A stretch of DNA of 64,000 nt from Amphritea atlantica (GCF_018860855.1 NZ_JAHKQE010000013.1:135039-199038); one strand, 5' to 3'. Shown: positions 9,650-18,691, counted from the stretch's first letter. Program-made: numbers and translations. Notes: generated by a model from the letters alone, not told the origin.

Positions 9650-9984
9650 TATTTCCCCTTTGGGTACCCGTAAAACAGATCAGCCGGTTTCAGATATGCC
9701 CGAGTGCTGATAAGATTCATCATCACAACCATTTAAACAGTCTTCTGATTCTAAACGTGTTCAGTCGGCTTTTTAGTCGATCTTAGTCGCCATCTTGCCA
9801 ACTAAGTTCCGCTTTAGCCAATATCGTGACTTAATTATCGTTTTTTAACCTGAATATCACCTGAGTGATACATTTTTACCGATATAGATCTGGTTTCAGG
9901 TTACAACAACTTATAGAATCGGTGTTAACACATAAGCAAGACCCCTGTATTGCGGTCGTATCACCTAGTCCCGAGGATTATCAC

Positions 9985-11892
9985 TTGTCTCAACTACCAG
10001 TCATTGTGGGGTTCGGCGGCATCAGCCCAGCCGGACGAAGTTCCTTTCACCATGGCTATCGCCGCCTGTTGCTCGACAAGCTAAATGATACAGACCGCAA
10101 CGAAACGCTACTCGATCTAGCAACTTTAATGGGCTTAGCGAGCTATAAAGACAACAGTTATATCGATCAACAGGGCAATCCAACCTCGGTTAATGCCCTG
10201 TTAGACATTATTAGACCGCAGGTTTGTAACAGCACCCTTATTCGTCGTATCGAAAAAGAGTGTTTCGATGTTCACAAAGTGACCTTCAACAAACCCGCCA
10301 CACTCAACACCGATGGCGCGATAAGCTTTACCCTACGCGCCCGTCAAATGCCGAAACATATTCCAGCTAACTGGCAGGTCAAAGCCCTCTCTGCGAGCCA
10401 AATGGAAGTAACCGTTCAGGGAGATCTCGATGTTATCTTCCCTGACTATAAAGAAGCGCTCGTCCAGTCAGCAGGACAGCTACCCAACGGCTTTCAACCG
10501 GGCAAACTGTATCAGTCACGGAACCATCCACGTAATATTCAAATGACGATTTTCGGTGCCTCCGATGCATTGCAATCGGTTGGGATTCCATGGGATAAGA
10601 TTGCCGCCAGCGTACGCCCCGATCAAATCGGTGTTTATGCCAGCAACTCAATTGGCCAACTGGATGATTTAGGCTTTGGCGGCCTCACCAAATACCCATC
10701 AATAGGCAAACGAACCACCTCGAAGCAGATGCCTCTGGGTTATGCTCAGATGCCTGCGGACTTTATTAATGCCTATATTCTAGGCAGTGTCGGCGTCACC
10801 GGCGGTTCATTAGGTGCCTGCGCTACTTTCCTTTATAACTTGCGTAACGCCGTTAATGATATTCGCGCTGGCCGTCGTAAAGTGGTGTTAGTCGGCGGCA
10901 GTGATGCACCCGTGATCCAAGAAGTCATTGAAGGCTTTCGTTCAATGGGCGCCCTCGCGGAAGATAAAGATCTTCTAGCGCTGGATAACTTGAGCGAACT
11001 CGGCCCTGATGACTATCGTAAAGCCTGTCGCCCCTTTGGTAACAACTGCGGTTTCACCATTGCAGAATCATCTCAGTTTACCCTGTTGATGAGCGATGAT
11101 CTGGCTCTTGAACTCGGTGCAGATATCTATGGCGCAGTACCTGAAGTCTTTGCCAACGCCGATGGCCATAAAAAATCGATCTCCGCCCCCGGTATTGGCA
11201 ACTATATTACCCTAGGAAAATCAGCGGCACTGGTTGGCCGCATGCTCGGTGAAGAGTCATTGCAACAGCGTAGCTTTGTACAAGCCCACGGCACCAGCAC
11301 ACCACAAAACAGGGTAACCGAATCCCACGTTATTAATGAAACAGCAAAAGCCTTTGGCATCAATAACTGGACCGTCGCCGCACTGAAATGCTATATCGGT
11401 CACTCCCAAGGCACTGCGGGAGGTGATCAATTAAACCTATCACTCGGTAGCTGGAAATACGGCTATATCCCAGGCATCGTAACGACCCCCGAGTTTGCTA
11501 CCGACATCCACGCCAGTAATCTGCACCTGAGCAACCAACATATCGAAGTTGGTCCACAAGGCATGGACTCAGTGATTCTTAACTCTAAAGGGTTTGGCGG
11601 TAATAACGCCAGTGCGGTGGTCTTAGCGCCTCACATTACCCAACAGATGCTGCTGAAACGTCATGGACAAGAGGCGATCAATCGCTATCAGGATAAACTC
11701 CAAGTGACCCGTGAAGCGGCGTCACAGTATGATCAAGACAGCATCAAAGGGCTAACCCGGCCGATCTATCTTTATGATAACAATGTACTGACTGGGCAGG
11801 ATCTTGAGATCAACAATAATGAGATCAAACTGCCGGGTTATACCCAAGCGATCAGTCTGGATATCGACAATCCGTTTAAAGATATGAGCTAA
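9985..11892 (+). CDS. fabY: Beta-ketoacyl synthase FabY (initiating condensing enzyme)
   Basis: A 635-residue condensing enzyme recognised as FabY of the Pseudomonas type, which condenses acetyl-CoA with malonyl-ACP to start fatty acid synthesis in place of, or beside, FabH. The catalytic triad Cys-His-His of the KAS I/II class is visible: Cys279 (SLGACATF), His435 (QAHGTS) and His473 (YIGHSQG). The start is taken as TTG at 9985, giving the family N-terminus (SQLPVIVGFGG, GRSSFHHGYRR); GAGG lies 8 bases upstream. The frame is open back to a GTG at 9865, which would add 40 residues unlike the family. It is convergent with tatD. Confidence 0.88.
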   Translation: MSQLPVIVGFGGISPAGRSSFHHGYRRLLLDKLNDTDRNETLLDLATLMGLASYKDNSYIDQQGNPTSVNALLDIIRPQVCNSTLIRRIEKECFDVHKVTFNKPATLNTDGAISFTLRARQMPKHIPANWQVKALSASQMEVTVQGDLDVIFPDYKEALVQSAGQLPNGFQPGKLYQSRNHPRNIQMTIFGASDALQSVGIPWDKIAASVRPDQIGVYASNSIGQLDDLGFGGLTKYPSIGKRTTSKQMPLGYAQMPADFINAYILGSVGVTGGSLGACATFLYNLRNAVNDIRAGRRKVVLVGGSDAPVIQEVIEGFRSMGALAEDKDLLALDNLSELGPDDYRKACRPFGNNCGFTIAESSQFTLLMSDDLALELGADIYGAVPEVFANADGHKKSISAPGIGNYITLGKSAALVGRMLGEESLQQRSFVQAHGTSTPQNRVTESHVINETAKAFGINNWTVAALKCYIGHSQGTAGGDQLNLSLGSWKYGYIPGIVTTPEFATDIHASNLHLSNQHIEVGPQGMDSVILNSKGFGGNNASAVVLAPHITQQMLLKRHGQEAINRYQDKLQVTREAASQYDQDSIKGLTRPIYLYDNNVLTGQDLEINNNEIKLPGYTQAISLDIDNPFKDMS

Positions 11893-11912
11893 ACAGATCA
11901 GAAGACATATGT

Positions 11913-11945
11913 TCAGGGCTATCAGTGTACCCACTATAACCCTGA
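11913..11945. terminator. Long hairpin between fabY and tatD
   Basis: TCAGGG (11913-11918) pairs with CCCTGA (11940-11945), continuing inwards through TAT/ATA and AGTG/CACT with single mismatches, around a 4-base loop. It lies in the gap between two convergent genes. No strong T-run follows on either strand, so its efficiency is uncertain. Confidence 0.5.
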
Positions 11946-12037
11946 CCTAAGTCGATCTTTAGAGACTAAACGGACCGATCTCTGCTTTACACTAGAAATC
12001 GACACGATTTGGCAAGTCTTTGAGTATACCAACGCCT

Positions 12038-12805
12038 TTATAACGACAAAATTTTCGTCGACTGAGCGGATGTTGCTTCGATAATCTTTTGCAGCGGTTG
12101 TTGCCTAATCTGGGCAACCGTTTCGGCGATTATCGCTACTCGCTCAGGATAATTCACCTGTCCCTGATACCCAGACAAAGGCATATCAGGACTATCAGTC
12201 TCCAGCACAAAGCTTTCCAATGGCAACGTCGCCACCAGACGTCGCAATTTTGTCGCACGCTCATAAGTCACAGCGCCACCAATACCCAGCTTAAAGCCCA
12301 ATTTAAGATACTCTCCCGCCTGCTGTTCACTGCCGGAAAACGCATGCACCAAACCCGCTCGCGTTAGCTTTAACTGCCGCAACTGTTTTAATACCTGATC
12401 ATGGGCTTTCCGTACATGAAGTAATACCGGCTTATCAAATTGCTTCGCGAGTATTAACTGAGGCCGCAAAACCGCTAATTGCGCATCAAGATCGGCATCT
12501 GGGATAAACAGATCTAAGCCAATTTCTCCTACCGCAACAATCTCACTATGCCGTTTTAACAAATCTTCGAGAGTCTTCAGGGCATCCCGATGATCACCCT
12601 GCAGAAAGCAGGGATGCAACCCGAGAGCAGGGTAAAGACCCGAATGCTCAGCACAGAGATTAAGCACCCCTGCCCAGTTATCGACAGCCACACCCGGCAC
12701 GACAAAACGATCCACCCCCGCATGACGGGCGCGTAGCAGTACCGCCGAAATATCCGCAGATAGTTCAGGAAAATCGAGGTGACAATGGGAATCGATGAGA
12801 GTCAT
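12038..12805 (-). CDS. TatD-family metal-dependent deoxyribonuclease
   Basis: A 255-residue TIM-barrel metallohydrolase of the TatD family (TatD, YcfH, YjjV group). Metal ligands are visible: HCH near the N-terminus (DSHCHLDFP), Glu in VGEIGLD, His in LLHVRKA and VHAFSGS, and Asp in LETDSPDMPL. Such enzymes act as 3'-5' DNases. Beside prfC the best match is the YjjV subgroup, since yjjV is a common prfC neighbour in enterobacteria, but I cannot separate the subgroups by eye. Confidence 0.9.
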   Translation of the reverse strand: MTLIDSHCHLDFPELSADISAVLLRARHAGVDRFVVPGVAVDNWAGVLNLCAEHSGLYPALGLHPCFLQGDHRDALKTLEDLLKRHSEIVAVGEIGLDLFIPDADLDAQLAVLRPQLILAKQFDKPVLLHVRKAHDQVLKQLRQLKLTRAGLVHAFSGSEQQAGEYLKLGFKLGIGGAVTYERATKLRRLVATLPLESFVLETDSPDMPLSGYQGQVNYPERVAIIAETVAQIRQQPLQKIIEATSAQSTKILSL

Positions 12806-12872
12806 AACAGAAAGTATACGGCAGATGATGAGGATAACGTACCGTCAATGACACTCACCGCAAAAATAGCAA

Positions 12873-12889
12873 CGCGCCCGGAAGGCGCG
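12873..12889 (-). terminator. Terminator of prfC
   Basis: CGCGCC (12873-12878) and GGCGCG (12884-12889) form a GC-rich hairpin with a 5-base loop 7 bases after the prfC stop codon. On the minus strand it is followed by a T-rich tract (TTGCTATTTTT). Confidence 0.75.
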
Positions 12890-12896
12890 CTTTGTT

Positions 12897-14483
12897 CTAG
12901 TGTTCTCGGGTTGCCCGGAACTGAAGATCAGGCCAACGCTCCTCAGTCAAACTGAGGTTAACCCGAGTCGGTGCTAAGTAAGTCAACAAACCACCACCAT
13001 CGAGCGCTAAGTTATCGCCACCTTTGCGACGGAACTCTTCTAGTTTACGTTCATCATCACATTCAACCCAGCGAGCCGTAGAGATGGTAACTGGTTCGTA
13101 CATACACTCAACCTTGTACTCATCTTTCAAACGGTAAACCACCACTTCAAACTGCAACTGACCGACAGCACCCAAAATCAGATCATTTTTATTGATCGGC
13201 TGGAATAGCTGTACTGCGCCCTCTTCCGACAACTGCTGCAAACCCTTCTGCAATTGCTTCATTTTAAGTGGATCTTTCGGCCGTACCCGACGAAACATCT
13301 CTGGAGCAAAGTGAGGAATACCGGTGAATTTAAGGTCTTCCCCTTCAGTAAAGGTATCCCCTATTTGAATCGTACCGTGGTTATGCAGGCCGATAATATC
13401 ACCCGACCACGCTTCCTCGACATTCGAGCGATCGCCCGCTAAAAAGGTCACCGCATCGGCGATTTTGACATCTTTCTTGATACGCACATGGCGCATCTTC
13501 ATACCGCGAGTATAGCTACCCGAACACACCCGCATAAAGGCAATACGGTCACGGTGCTTGGGATCCATATTGGCTTGAATCTTAAACACAAAGCCGGAAA
13601 ACGCCTCTTCATCCGGTGCCACGGGGCGGGTAAGCGTTTCCCGCGCAATGGGCGATGGGGCGAGTTCAACAAAGCCATCTAGCATTTCCCGCACACCAAA
13701 GTTTGAGAGGGCCGTACCAAAATAAACAGGCGTTTGACGACCCGCCAGATACTCGTCCTGATCATACTCATGGCTCGCACCACGCACCAGATCGACCTCG
13801 TCAACAAAATCTTCATACAACGCGCCCAACAAGGTTTTGGCTTCATTAGTTGCCAATCCCTTAACCTGGATATCGTCGGGAATAATGCTGCCTTGGCCAG
13901 GGGTAAAGACATGAATGGTATCGGTGTAAAGGTTATACACACCACGAAAATCTTTACCCATGCTGATCGGCCAAGTAATTGGCGCCGCCGCGATCTTCAA
14001 TACCTCTTCAATCTCATCCAGCAGATCAATCGGATCGCGAATATCTCGGTCCATTTTGTTCACAAAGGACAGAATCGGCGTATCTCGCAGACGACACACT
14101 TCCATCAGTTTGATGGTGCGATCCTCGACACCTTTTGCGCCATCCACTACCATCAACGCGGAATCGACCGCCGTCAATGTACGATAAGTATCTTCCGAAA
14201 AGTCTTCGTGCCCCGGGGTATCCAGCAGGTTAACGATGCGACCATTATGGGGAAACTGCATAACCGATGAGGTCACCGAAATGCCCCGCTCCTGCTCCAT
14301 ACTCATCCAATCGGAGGTCGCGTGACGATCTGATTTCTTACCTTTAACGGTACCGGCTTTCTGAATCAGGTTCCCGAATAACAATAATTTTTCGGTAATC
14401 GTCGTTTTACCCGCATCCGGGTGAGAGATGATAGCAAAGGTCCTTCGGTTATTGATTTTATTGAAAATATCTTGGTTTGCCAT
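12897..14483 (-). CDS. prfC: Peptide chain release factor 3, with element-supplied 5' end
   Basis: A 528-residue GTPase that recycles RF1 and RF2 after translation termination. The G1 loop is in SHPDAGKTT (residues 19-27), with [11 protein letters not shown] as G3 and NKMDRD as G4. Length matches the family. The first dozen residues ([12 protein letters not shown]) differ from the E. coli start as I remember it, while everything from [16 protein letters not shown] onwards is conserved. This fits SXT-family ICEs, which insert at the 5' end of prfC and supply a new promoter and N-terminus. The protein appears intact. The ribosome site before ATG 14483 is weak (AAAAGAA). Confidence 0.95.
   Translation of the reverse strand: MANQDIFNKINNRRTFAIISHPDAGKTTITEKLLLFGNLIQKAGTVKGKKSDRHATSDWMSMEQERGISVTSSVMQFPHNGRIVNLLDTPGHEDFSEDTYRTLTAVDSALMVVDGAKGVEDRTIKLMEVCRLRDTPILSFVNKMDRDIRDPIDLLDEIEEVLKIAAAPITWPISMGKDFRGVYNLYTDTIHVFTPGQGSIIPDDIQVKGLATNEAKTLLGALYEDFVDEVDLVRGASHEYDQDEYLAGRQTPVYFGTALSNFGVREMLDGFVELAPSPIARETLTRPVAPDEEAFSGFVFKIQANMDPKHRDRIAFMRVCSGSYTRGMKMRHVRIKKDVKIADAVTFLAGDRSNVEEAWSGDIIGLHNHGTIQIGDTFTEGEDLKFTGIPHFAPEMFRRVRPKDPLKMKQLQKGLQQLSEEGAVQLFQPINKNDLILGAVGQLQFEVVVYRLKDEYKVECMYEPVTISTARWVECDDERKLEEFRRKGGDNLALDGGGLLTYLAPTRVNLSLTEERWPDLQFRATREH
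14380..14460. other. Inferred right attachment site (attR) inside prfC
   Basis: SXT/R391 elements recombine with a short core inside the 5' end of prfC. Here the switch from a variable to a conserved RF3 N-terminus falls at codons 13-32, so the crossover core should lie in this interval, with the element to the right. The 17-base core cannot be defined because the other end of the element is outside the window. Confidence 0.5.
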
Positions 14484-14739
14484 GTATTAATTCTTTTAGT
14501 TTGTACACGGATTTGTACACACTTTTGGAAGTACTCTCTTTTCAGCGCTTCGCTTGTAGAATCCGTCGTGTTAATCGTAATTGGCCGCTATTTTCCCTGA
14601 TCTTGACTTTATAAACAATCAATGGTTATTTAATTAGTTACCATTTACTCTTAGCCTGCGCCAATTATCAGTAGTGGCTGCTGACAATCGTTGCTTTTTC
14701 CGTTCATGAACAACTGTAGCTAAACCACAAACTCCTTCA
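14484..14739. other. Element end between prfC and setR, with direct repeats
   Basis: A gap of 256 bases without a gene. It must carry the element-supplied promoter for prfC, but no clear -35/-10 pair stands out. TTTGTACAC occurs twice in the same orientation at 14500-14508 and 14512-14520, exactly 12 bases apart, just upstream of the prfC start. Repeats at this distance from an attachment site could be arm sites for integrase or an excision factor; that is inference. Confidence 0.45.
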
Positions 14740-15387
14740 CTAACAAAAGTCGATAATAGCCTGTTTAACAACGCCTATAATTGAACAGTTGTCGTTGATC
14801 GGTATTGCTGGATATTGTGGATTGAGAGGTTTCAAATATTTTTGCTCTCCATCCAAGACTAATTGCTTAAAGGTTGCTTCTTTAGAGTCTTCAAGTCGCG
14901 CAACAACCAATGAACCAGATGAGTAAGGAGCATCAGGATCTACAACTATAACAGCACCTTCTGGTATTGATTTTTTACCACTTGGATTTTCCATACTGTC
15001 GCCTTTTACACGCAATGTGAAACAACCTTCATGTGCTTTCCCAGTGACTTCACGCCACTCCTCTGCATCTTCAAAAGCAAATCCCTCCGCTATTTCAGTC
15101 CAATTCCCAGCCTGAACCCAGTTAATAAGAGGTATACACCCTTTGATATCAGGCCCTAATTCAACATTACCGCCTCCTAATCCAATCTCACCATTACCTG
15201 TGGCGAGCCAATGGGCATTTACGCGAAGCGCCTCCGCAATTTGCATGGTGTAACGAGATCTAGTCGATTTACCAGAGCAAATCTGACTGATTGATTGCTG
15301 TCTTATACTAATGCGACGAGCCAGCTCAGATTGAGTAACCCCTGTAAGCTGCAATGCATGGTTTAGTCGTTCGGATAAAGTTTTCAT
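14740..15387 (-). CDS. setR: SetR: LexA/CI-like repressor of element transfer
   Basis: A 215-residue repressor, the length I remember for SXT SetR, with start ATG 15387 (the frame is open to 15417). An N-terminal helix-turn-helix (VTQSELARRISIRQQSISQI, residues 17-36) is followed by a S24 peptidase domain: cleavage bond Ala93-Gly94 (VQAGNW), nucleophile Ser131 (KGDSMENPSG) and general-base Lys174 (ATFKQL). RecA-stimulated self-cleavage after DNA damage would relieve repression. It faces croS across a region with dyad operators and is the element gene next to prfC, as in SXT/R391. Confidence 0.92.
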   Translation of the reverse strand: MKTLSERLNHALQLTGVTQSELARRISIRQQSISQICSGKSTRSRYTMQIAEALRVNAHWLATGNGEIGLGGGNVELGPDIKGCIPLINWVQAGNWTEIAEGFAFEDAEEWREVTGKAHEGCFTLRVKGDSMENPSGKKSIPEGAVIVVDPDAPYSSGSLVVARLEDSKEATFKQLVLDGEQKYLKPLNPQYPAIPINDNCSIIGVVKQAIIDFC

Positions 15388-15408
15388 AAGGCAGCATTCT
15401 ACAAATAT

Positions 15409-15463
15409 AACTGTCACTCATCAACAGTTTATACTGTTGACTAAATAACAGTTTTAACTGTAA
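15409..15463. promoter_or_regulatory. SetR/CroS operator region
   Basis: Two 18-base dyads with the same layout (7-base arms, 4-base spacer) lie between setR and croS: CAACAGT/ACTGTTG at 15422-15439 (perfect) and TAACAGT/ACTGTAA at 15446-15463 (6 of 7). A third half-site ACTGT begins at 15410. They are 24 bases apart, start to start. This is the expected place for the operators of the SetR/CroS switch controlling both divergent promoters. Confidence 0.85.
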
Positions 15464-15504
15464 CATTTAATCTTGTAACAGCTAGCCTTGTAATAGGAGA
15501 CAGT

Positions 15505-15756
15505 ATGGAAGTGTTCAACACGACACAAAAGCATCTCCGCCGCGCCATTGATTTAGTTGGCGGACAATCAGCATTAGCGAGAGCCATCAACTCAAAACAG
15601 CAAAACGTATGGTTTTGGTTGAATAAATCAGGAAGGGTTCCCGCTGAATTCGTTCTACCCATTGAACAAGCTACGCAGGGACAGGTAACCCGCTCTGAGT
15701 TAAGGCCTGACATCTATCCCGAGCGACCTAGCGAGATTAATACCAGTAATCAGTAA
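15505..15756 (+). CDS. croS: Cro-like regulator CroS
   Basis: An 83-residue protein with a YdaS/Cro-type helix-turn-helix (IDLVGGQSALARAINSKQQ, residues 15-33, then NVWFWLNKSGRVP). It is divergent from setR and shares its operators, the position of the Cro counterpart that opposes SetR in SXT/R391. AGGAG lies 6 bases upstream of the ATG at 15505. It should be first in the plus-strand regulatory operon that ends with setD and setC. Confidence 0.82.
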   Translation: MEVFNTTQKHLRRAIDLVGGQSALARAINSKQQNVWFWLNKSGRVPAEFVLPIEQATQGQVTRSELRPDIYPERPSEINTSNQ

Positions 15757-15811
15757 GAATAAAGTCAAGTAATGGTCAGCCTTTTACTTCTACACAAAAG
15801 CGAGCTATTCC

Positions 15812-16681
15812 ATGCGTGATTATGGCAAGGTCTATACCCGCTTTTGGCTAAAGCAAAATGTTTTGTCTTGGAGTGACTCAGCGAAGTTGCTAGGACTGTA
15901 TTTGCTTACATGCCCACATTGTAATTTGCTTGGCTGCTTTCGACTGCCGATTGGTTACGTTGCTTCTGACTTGAACTGGGATGAGCAACAAGTTGCCAAG
16001 GCTTTAAGTGAGTTAGAACAAGATCAGTTCCTCATTCGTTGCGAGGACTCTGGCTGGACTTTGATTCGGAGCTTTCTGAAGCACAACCCAATCGAAAACC
16101 CAAACCAAGGTAAAGCAGCCTTTCGGTTGCTTAAAGATGTACCTGCCGACTTCGTTGGTATGGCACCGCTTTTGAAATCTCTTGCCGCTTTTCAAGCTCG
16201 GCTTCCAGAAGAATTTTCATCATTGTTTATGCCTGATGGCAGCCCGGTAAGGGGATCTCAACGGTCGGATGACTCTGAGAGAAGCAATAAGCCAACAGTT
16301 AAAACTGTTGGCCAGATACAGTTTGAAGACTTCTGGGATGTACAAATACGCAAAGAAAAAAAAGCGAAAGCCAAAGAAGAATGGCTGCGCATGGGCCTCA
16401 ATGAAGATCATGAACTCGCCTTGGAAGTCCTAACACGCTGGAAAGAGCAACGAGACAACCGATTGCAGTATCAAGATCGGACTAAGACTCCTATGCCACA
16501 TAACTGGCTTTTAAACCGGCAATGGGAAGACGAGTACGTTCGCATTGATGAAGTACAGCAAACACCGACGAGCCTAAAGAATAGCAATCACCAATTGAAT
16601 ATTGAAGAAAGCAATCGTCGCATTGCTGAAAGCTGGGCCGGACCAGGTATTCGGGAGGTTCGTTCAAGTGCAGGAGGTTGA
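15812..16681 (+). CDS. Phage-replication-like winged-helix protein
   Basis: A 289-residue protein between croS and the second operon gene. The N-terminal part (residues about 1-95: FWLKQNVLSWSDSAKLLGLYLL, DLNWDEQQVAKALSELEQDQFL) looks like the winged-helix domain of phage replication initiators and DnaD/DnaT-like proteins. The centre is charged (KEKKAKAKEEWL). Its role in the element is unknown to me; an equivalent gene occurs at this position in SXT relatives. A perfect SetR-type dyad lies inside the gene at 16291-16312. Confidence 0.65.
   Translation: MRDYGKVYTRFWLKQNVLSWSDSAKLLGLYLLTCPHCNLLGCFRLPIGYVASDLNWDEQQVAKALSELEQDQFLIRCEDSGWTLIRSFLKHNPIENPNQGKAAFRLLKDVPADFVGMAPLLKSLAAFQARLPEEFSSLFMPDGSPVRGSQRSDDSERSNKPTVKTVGQIQFEDFWDVQIRKEKKAKAKEEWLRMGLNEDHELALEVLTRWKEQRDNRLQYQDRTKTPMPHNWLLNRQWEDEYVRIDEVQQTPTSLKNSNHQLNIEESNRRIAESWAGPGIREVRSSAGG
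16291..16312. promoter_or_regulatory. Intragenic SetR-like operator
   Basis: Arms GCCAACAGT (16291-16299) and ACTGTTGGC (16304-16312) form a perfect 9-base dyad around TAAA. The inner 7-base arms and 4-base spacer are identical in form to the operator at 15422-15439. It is inside the coding region of the second gene of the croS operon, where bound repressor could block elongation or form a loop. Confidence 0.65.
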
Positions 16682-17330
16682 TAAACGCGAGTTTGCTGAT
16701 GTTTGGGGAGCCGCTTGGGCCATGTATGGCAAAAGCGTATCACCGCAATTGCTATCCATCGCATTTGAAGCCCTTCGTGCTTACAGCATTGAAGAGGTAC
16801 GAATCGGTCTGACTCGGCATATTCAATCCCCGGATACTGGGCAATTTTTTCCAAAGCCCGCTGACGTGATCAAGCATATCGACGGCAACTCTGGCTCAAG
16901 AGCCATGGTTGCTTGGAACAAAGTTGACAAGGCTGTTCGTCAGGTTGGCGCTTGGACATCCGTGATGTTTGACGATGCGCTTATTCACCGCGTTATTTCA
17001 GACATGGGGGGATGGGTTGAACTCTGCAAGGTTGACGACAGGGAATACCCCTTTAAACAAAAAGAATTTTTAACACGCTACTTGGCTTACTTACTGCGTG
17101 ACGAAGCGGTTGAATACCCAAGGCTCTTACAGGGACTTGCAGACCATCAGAACCAGCAAAAAGGATTTGATATGCAAGCTCCTATTGCCGTGGGTGACTT
17201 GTCAAAAGCGGCACAAGTTTACACAAGAGGCATAACCGACTTCAGCCCAGTGCCTTTAAAAAGAATAAGCCCGAAAGCCATTCAAGCGCTTCTCGGAAAT
17301 CAATTAGAGGAGAAAAATGAAAACGATTAA
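16668..17330 (+). CDS. Conserved element protein of unknown function (DUF6475-like)
   Basis: A 220-residue protein from GTG 16668, chosen because GGGAGG lies 9 bases upstream; a TTG at 16602 would add 22 residues. The start overlaps the end of the preceding gene by 14 bases. I recognise only a loose likeness to phage replication-associated proteins (PADVIKHIDG, AWNKVDKAVRQVGAW). It is in the same operon as croS and setDC. Function is not known. Confidence 0.6.
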   Translation: MQEVDKREFADVWGAAWAMYGKSVSPQLLSIAFEALRAYSIEEVRIGLTRHIQSPDTGQFFPKPADVIKHIDGNSGSRAMVAWNKVDKAVRQVGAWTSVMFDDALIHRVISDMGGWVELCKVDDREYPFKQKEFLTRYLAYLLRDEAVEYPRLLQGLADHQNQQKGFDMQAPIAVGDLSKAAQVYTRGITDFSPVPLKRISPKAIQALLGNQLEEKNEND

Positions 17331-17865
17331 AGCAAAAACCATTGCCCTAGTAATAGCCATATCCGCAAGCACTTCAGTCTATGCGTTTCCGGGCTATCAG
17401 TGGGAAAAAACGGCACAAACAGTTGGTCTTGATCCAGTCATGCTCTACGCCGTTGCCTTGGCTGAATCGGCCTCACATCGAGGTCTCAACATGACCAGCC
17501 CATGGCCATACGCAATTCGCAATGGTTCAAATGCAACCTACGCCAAATCTCAGACAGAAGCGGAGCAACTGTTAAACCAGGCACTTCAAGAGAGTGAAAA
17601 ATACCAGCTCGATATTGGCCTTATGCAAATCAATTTGCATTGGCACGGACATCGGGTGAGCTCAGCGGCGGAACTGCTAGACCCCATCACCAACCTTACC
17701 GTCGGCTCCAGTATTTTGGCCGAGGCAATCAAGTCTTCACCAAACGATTTAGAGCTTGGCATAGGCCGCTATCACAGTTGGAACGAGGAGCGTGCACGCT
17801 GGTATGGGCAAAGAGTGCTTTCTATTTATCGCAATATTTTACATGAACTGGAGGTCCGTCAATGA
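17317..17865 (+). CDS. Lytic transglycosylase (conjugation-associated)
   Basis: A 182-residue exported protein with a signal peptide (residues 1-25, ending SVYAFPG). It has the SLT fold: a catalytic Glu in YAVALAESASHRG (about residue 49) and DIGLMQINLHWHG (about 100-112). Such enzymes open peptidoglycan so the mating apparatus can cross it. It overlaps the gene before it by 14 bases and setD by 4 bases (ATGA), so it belongs to the setDC operon, as in SXT/R391. Confidence 0.85.
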   Translation: MKTIKAKTIALVIAISASTSVYAFPGYQWEKTAQTVGLDPVMLYAVALAESASHRGLNMTSPWPYAIRNGSNATYAKSQTEAEQLLNQALQESEKYQLDIGLMQINLHWHGHRVSSAAELLDPITNLTVGSSILAEAIKSSPNDLELGIGRYHSWNEERARWYGQRVLSIYRNILHELEVRQ

Positions 17866-18161
17866 CAACCAATCAACAAGACTTCTATCAATTAAATTTA
17901 GCGTACCTACACGCAGCACGGGAATTGGCGCGCATTGATCCGCAAGAGGCTGTCTTGCGCTTTGGACTTACACGCGATGTGGTTGATGCTCTGATTAATG
18001 CTGGTGTTGACGACCTGCAACGAGTGGCGACCTCATCATTCATGCTGTTTCAACCAAGGGGTAATCAAAGCCAACTGATTGAGATGGTTAAGAGCAAAGG
18101 CACAGGTATCCCAAGAATCGCTTACCTATTATCAGCCCTAAACAACAAGGGGGATGCATGA
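17862..18161 (+). CDS. setD: SetD: FlhD-like activator subunit
   Basis: A 99-residue protein of the FlhD type (NLAYLHAARELARIDPQEAVLRFGLTRDVVDAL). In SXT, SetD and SetC form the master activator of transfer genes, related to flagellar FlhDC. It overlaps the upstream transglycosylase and the downstream setC by 4 bases each, so the three are translationally coupled. Expression is expected to need release of SetR repression. Confidence 0.88.
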   Translation: MTTNQQDFYQLNLAYLHAARELARIDPQEAVLRFGLTRDVVDALINAGVDDLQRVATSSFMLFQPRGNQSQLIEMVKSKGTGIPRIAYLLSALNNKGDA

Positions 18162-18691
18162 TTGATAACCTGTCCAAAAGTGAGCTGTTTAGCCGAGCCT
18201 CGCTACTTATTAAATACGGATTTCGAACAACCATTATCGCGCTCGATACTGGTTTGCCAATCCACATTATCAGAAGGCTTCACAAAGAAGTGACTGACAA
18301 GTCACCTTGTCCTGGTCAATTACCTGAGTCTGATGCCATCGTTAAAAGCAGAAGAGCCTTAGTTGAAGGCTCCCTGCTGATGGCGCTTTATGTCAATATT
18401 GGTGGAGACAATGTCTACAAGCAATTAAATATTGATGCTTTGATGAAGGCTTACGATGCGTACTTGGTTGCAAGAGAAGAAGCAGATCTTCCAGCTGAGA
18501 TCCCCTGGAAAAAACTGACCATCAATGAAGGTTGGGTTCTAGCTCGTGATTTAAGATCACAGCTTGCATCCTTACATCGGTGTCGATGCGGCAGTCTGTA
18601 TTTGACGGTATCTCAACAGCGCATTCAGCTTAAATGTCCTGTGTGCGAGATTATGGCCGAGCAAACCACTAGAGCACTTTTTGAGAACTAA
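18158..18691 (+). CDS. setC: SetC: FlhC-like activator subunit
   Basis: A 177-residue FlhC homologue. The zinc-binding cysteines of the family are visible near the C-terminus: CRCG at about 142-145 and CPVC at about 162-165. With SetD it should activate the tra, excision and mobilisation promoters. Its start overlaps the setD stop (ATGA). eex follows 57 bases later on the same strand, so eex may be reached by read-through. Confidence 0.9.
   Translation: MIDNLSKSELFSRASLLIKYGFRTTIIALDTGLPIHIIRRLHKEVTDKSPCPGQLPESDAIVKSRRALVEGSLLMALYVNIGGDNVYKQLNIDALMKAYDAYLVAREEADLPAEIPWKKLTINEGWVLARDLRSQLASLHRCRCGSLYLTVSQQRIQLKCPVCEIMAEQTTRALFEN

Noticed and set aside
13734-14270. 178-residue plus-strand frame opposite prfC
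   Set aside because: A shadow of the conserved RF3 coding sequence on the other strand; no ribosome site and no recognisable motif.
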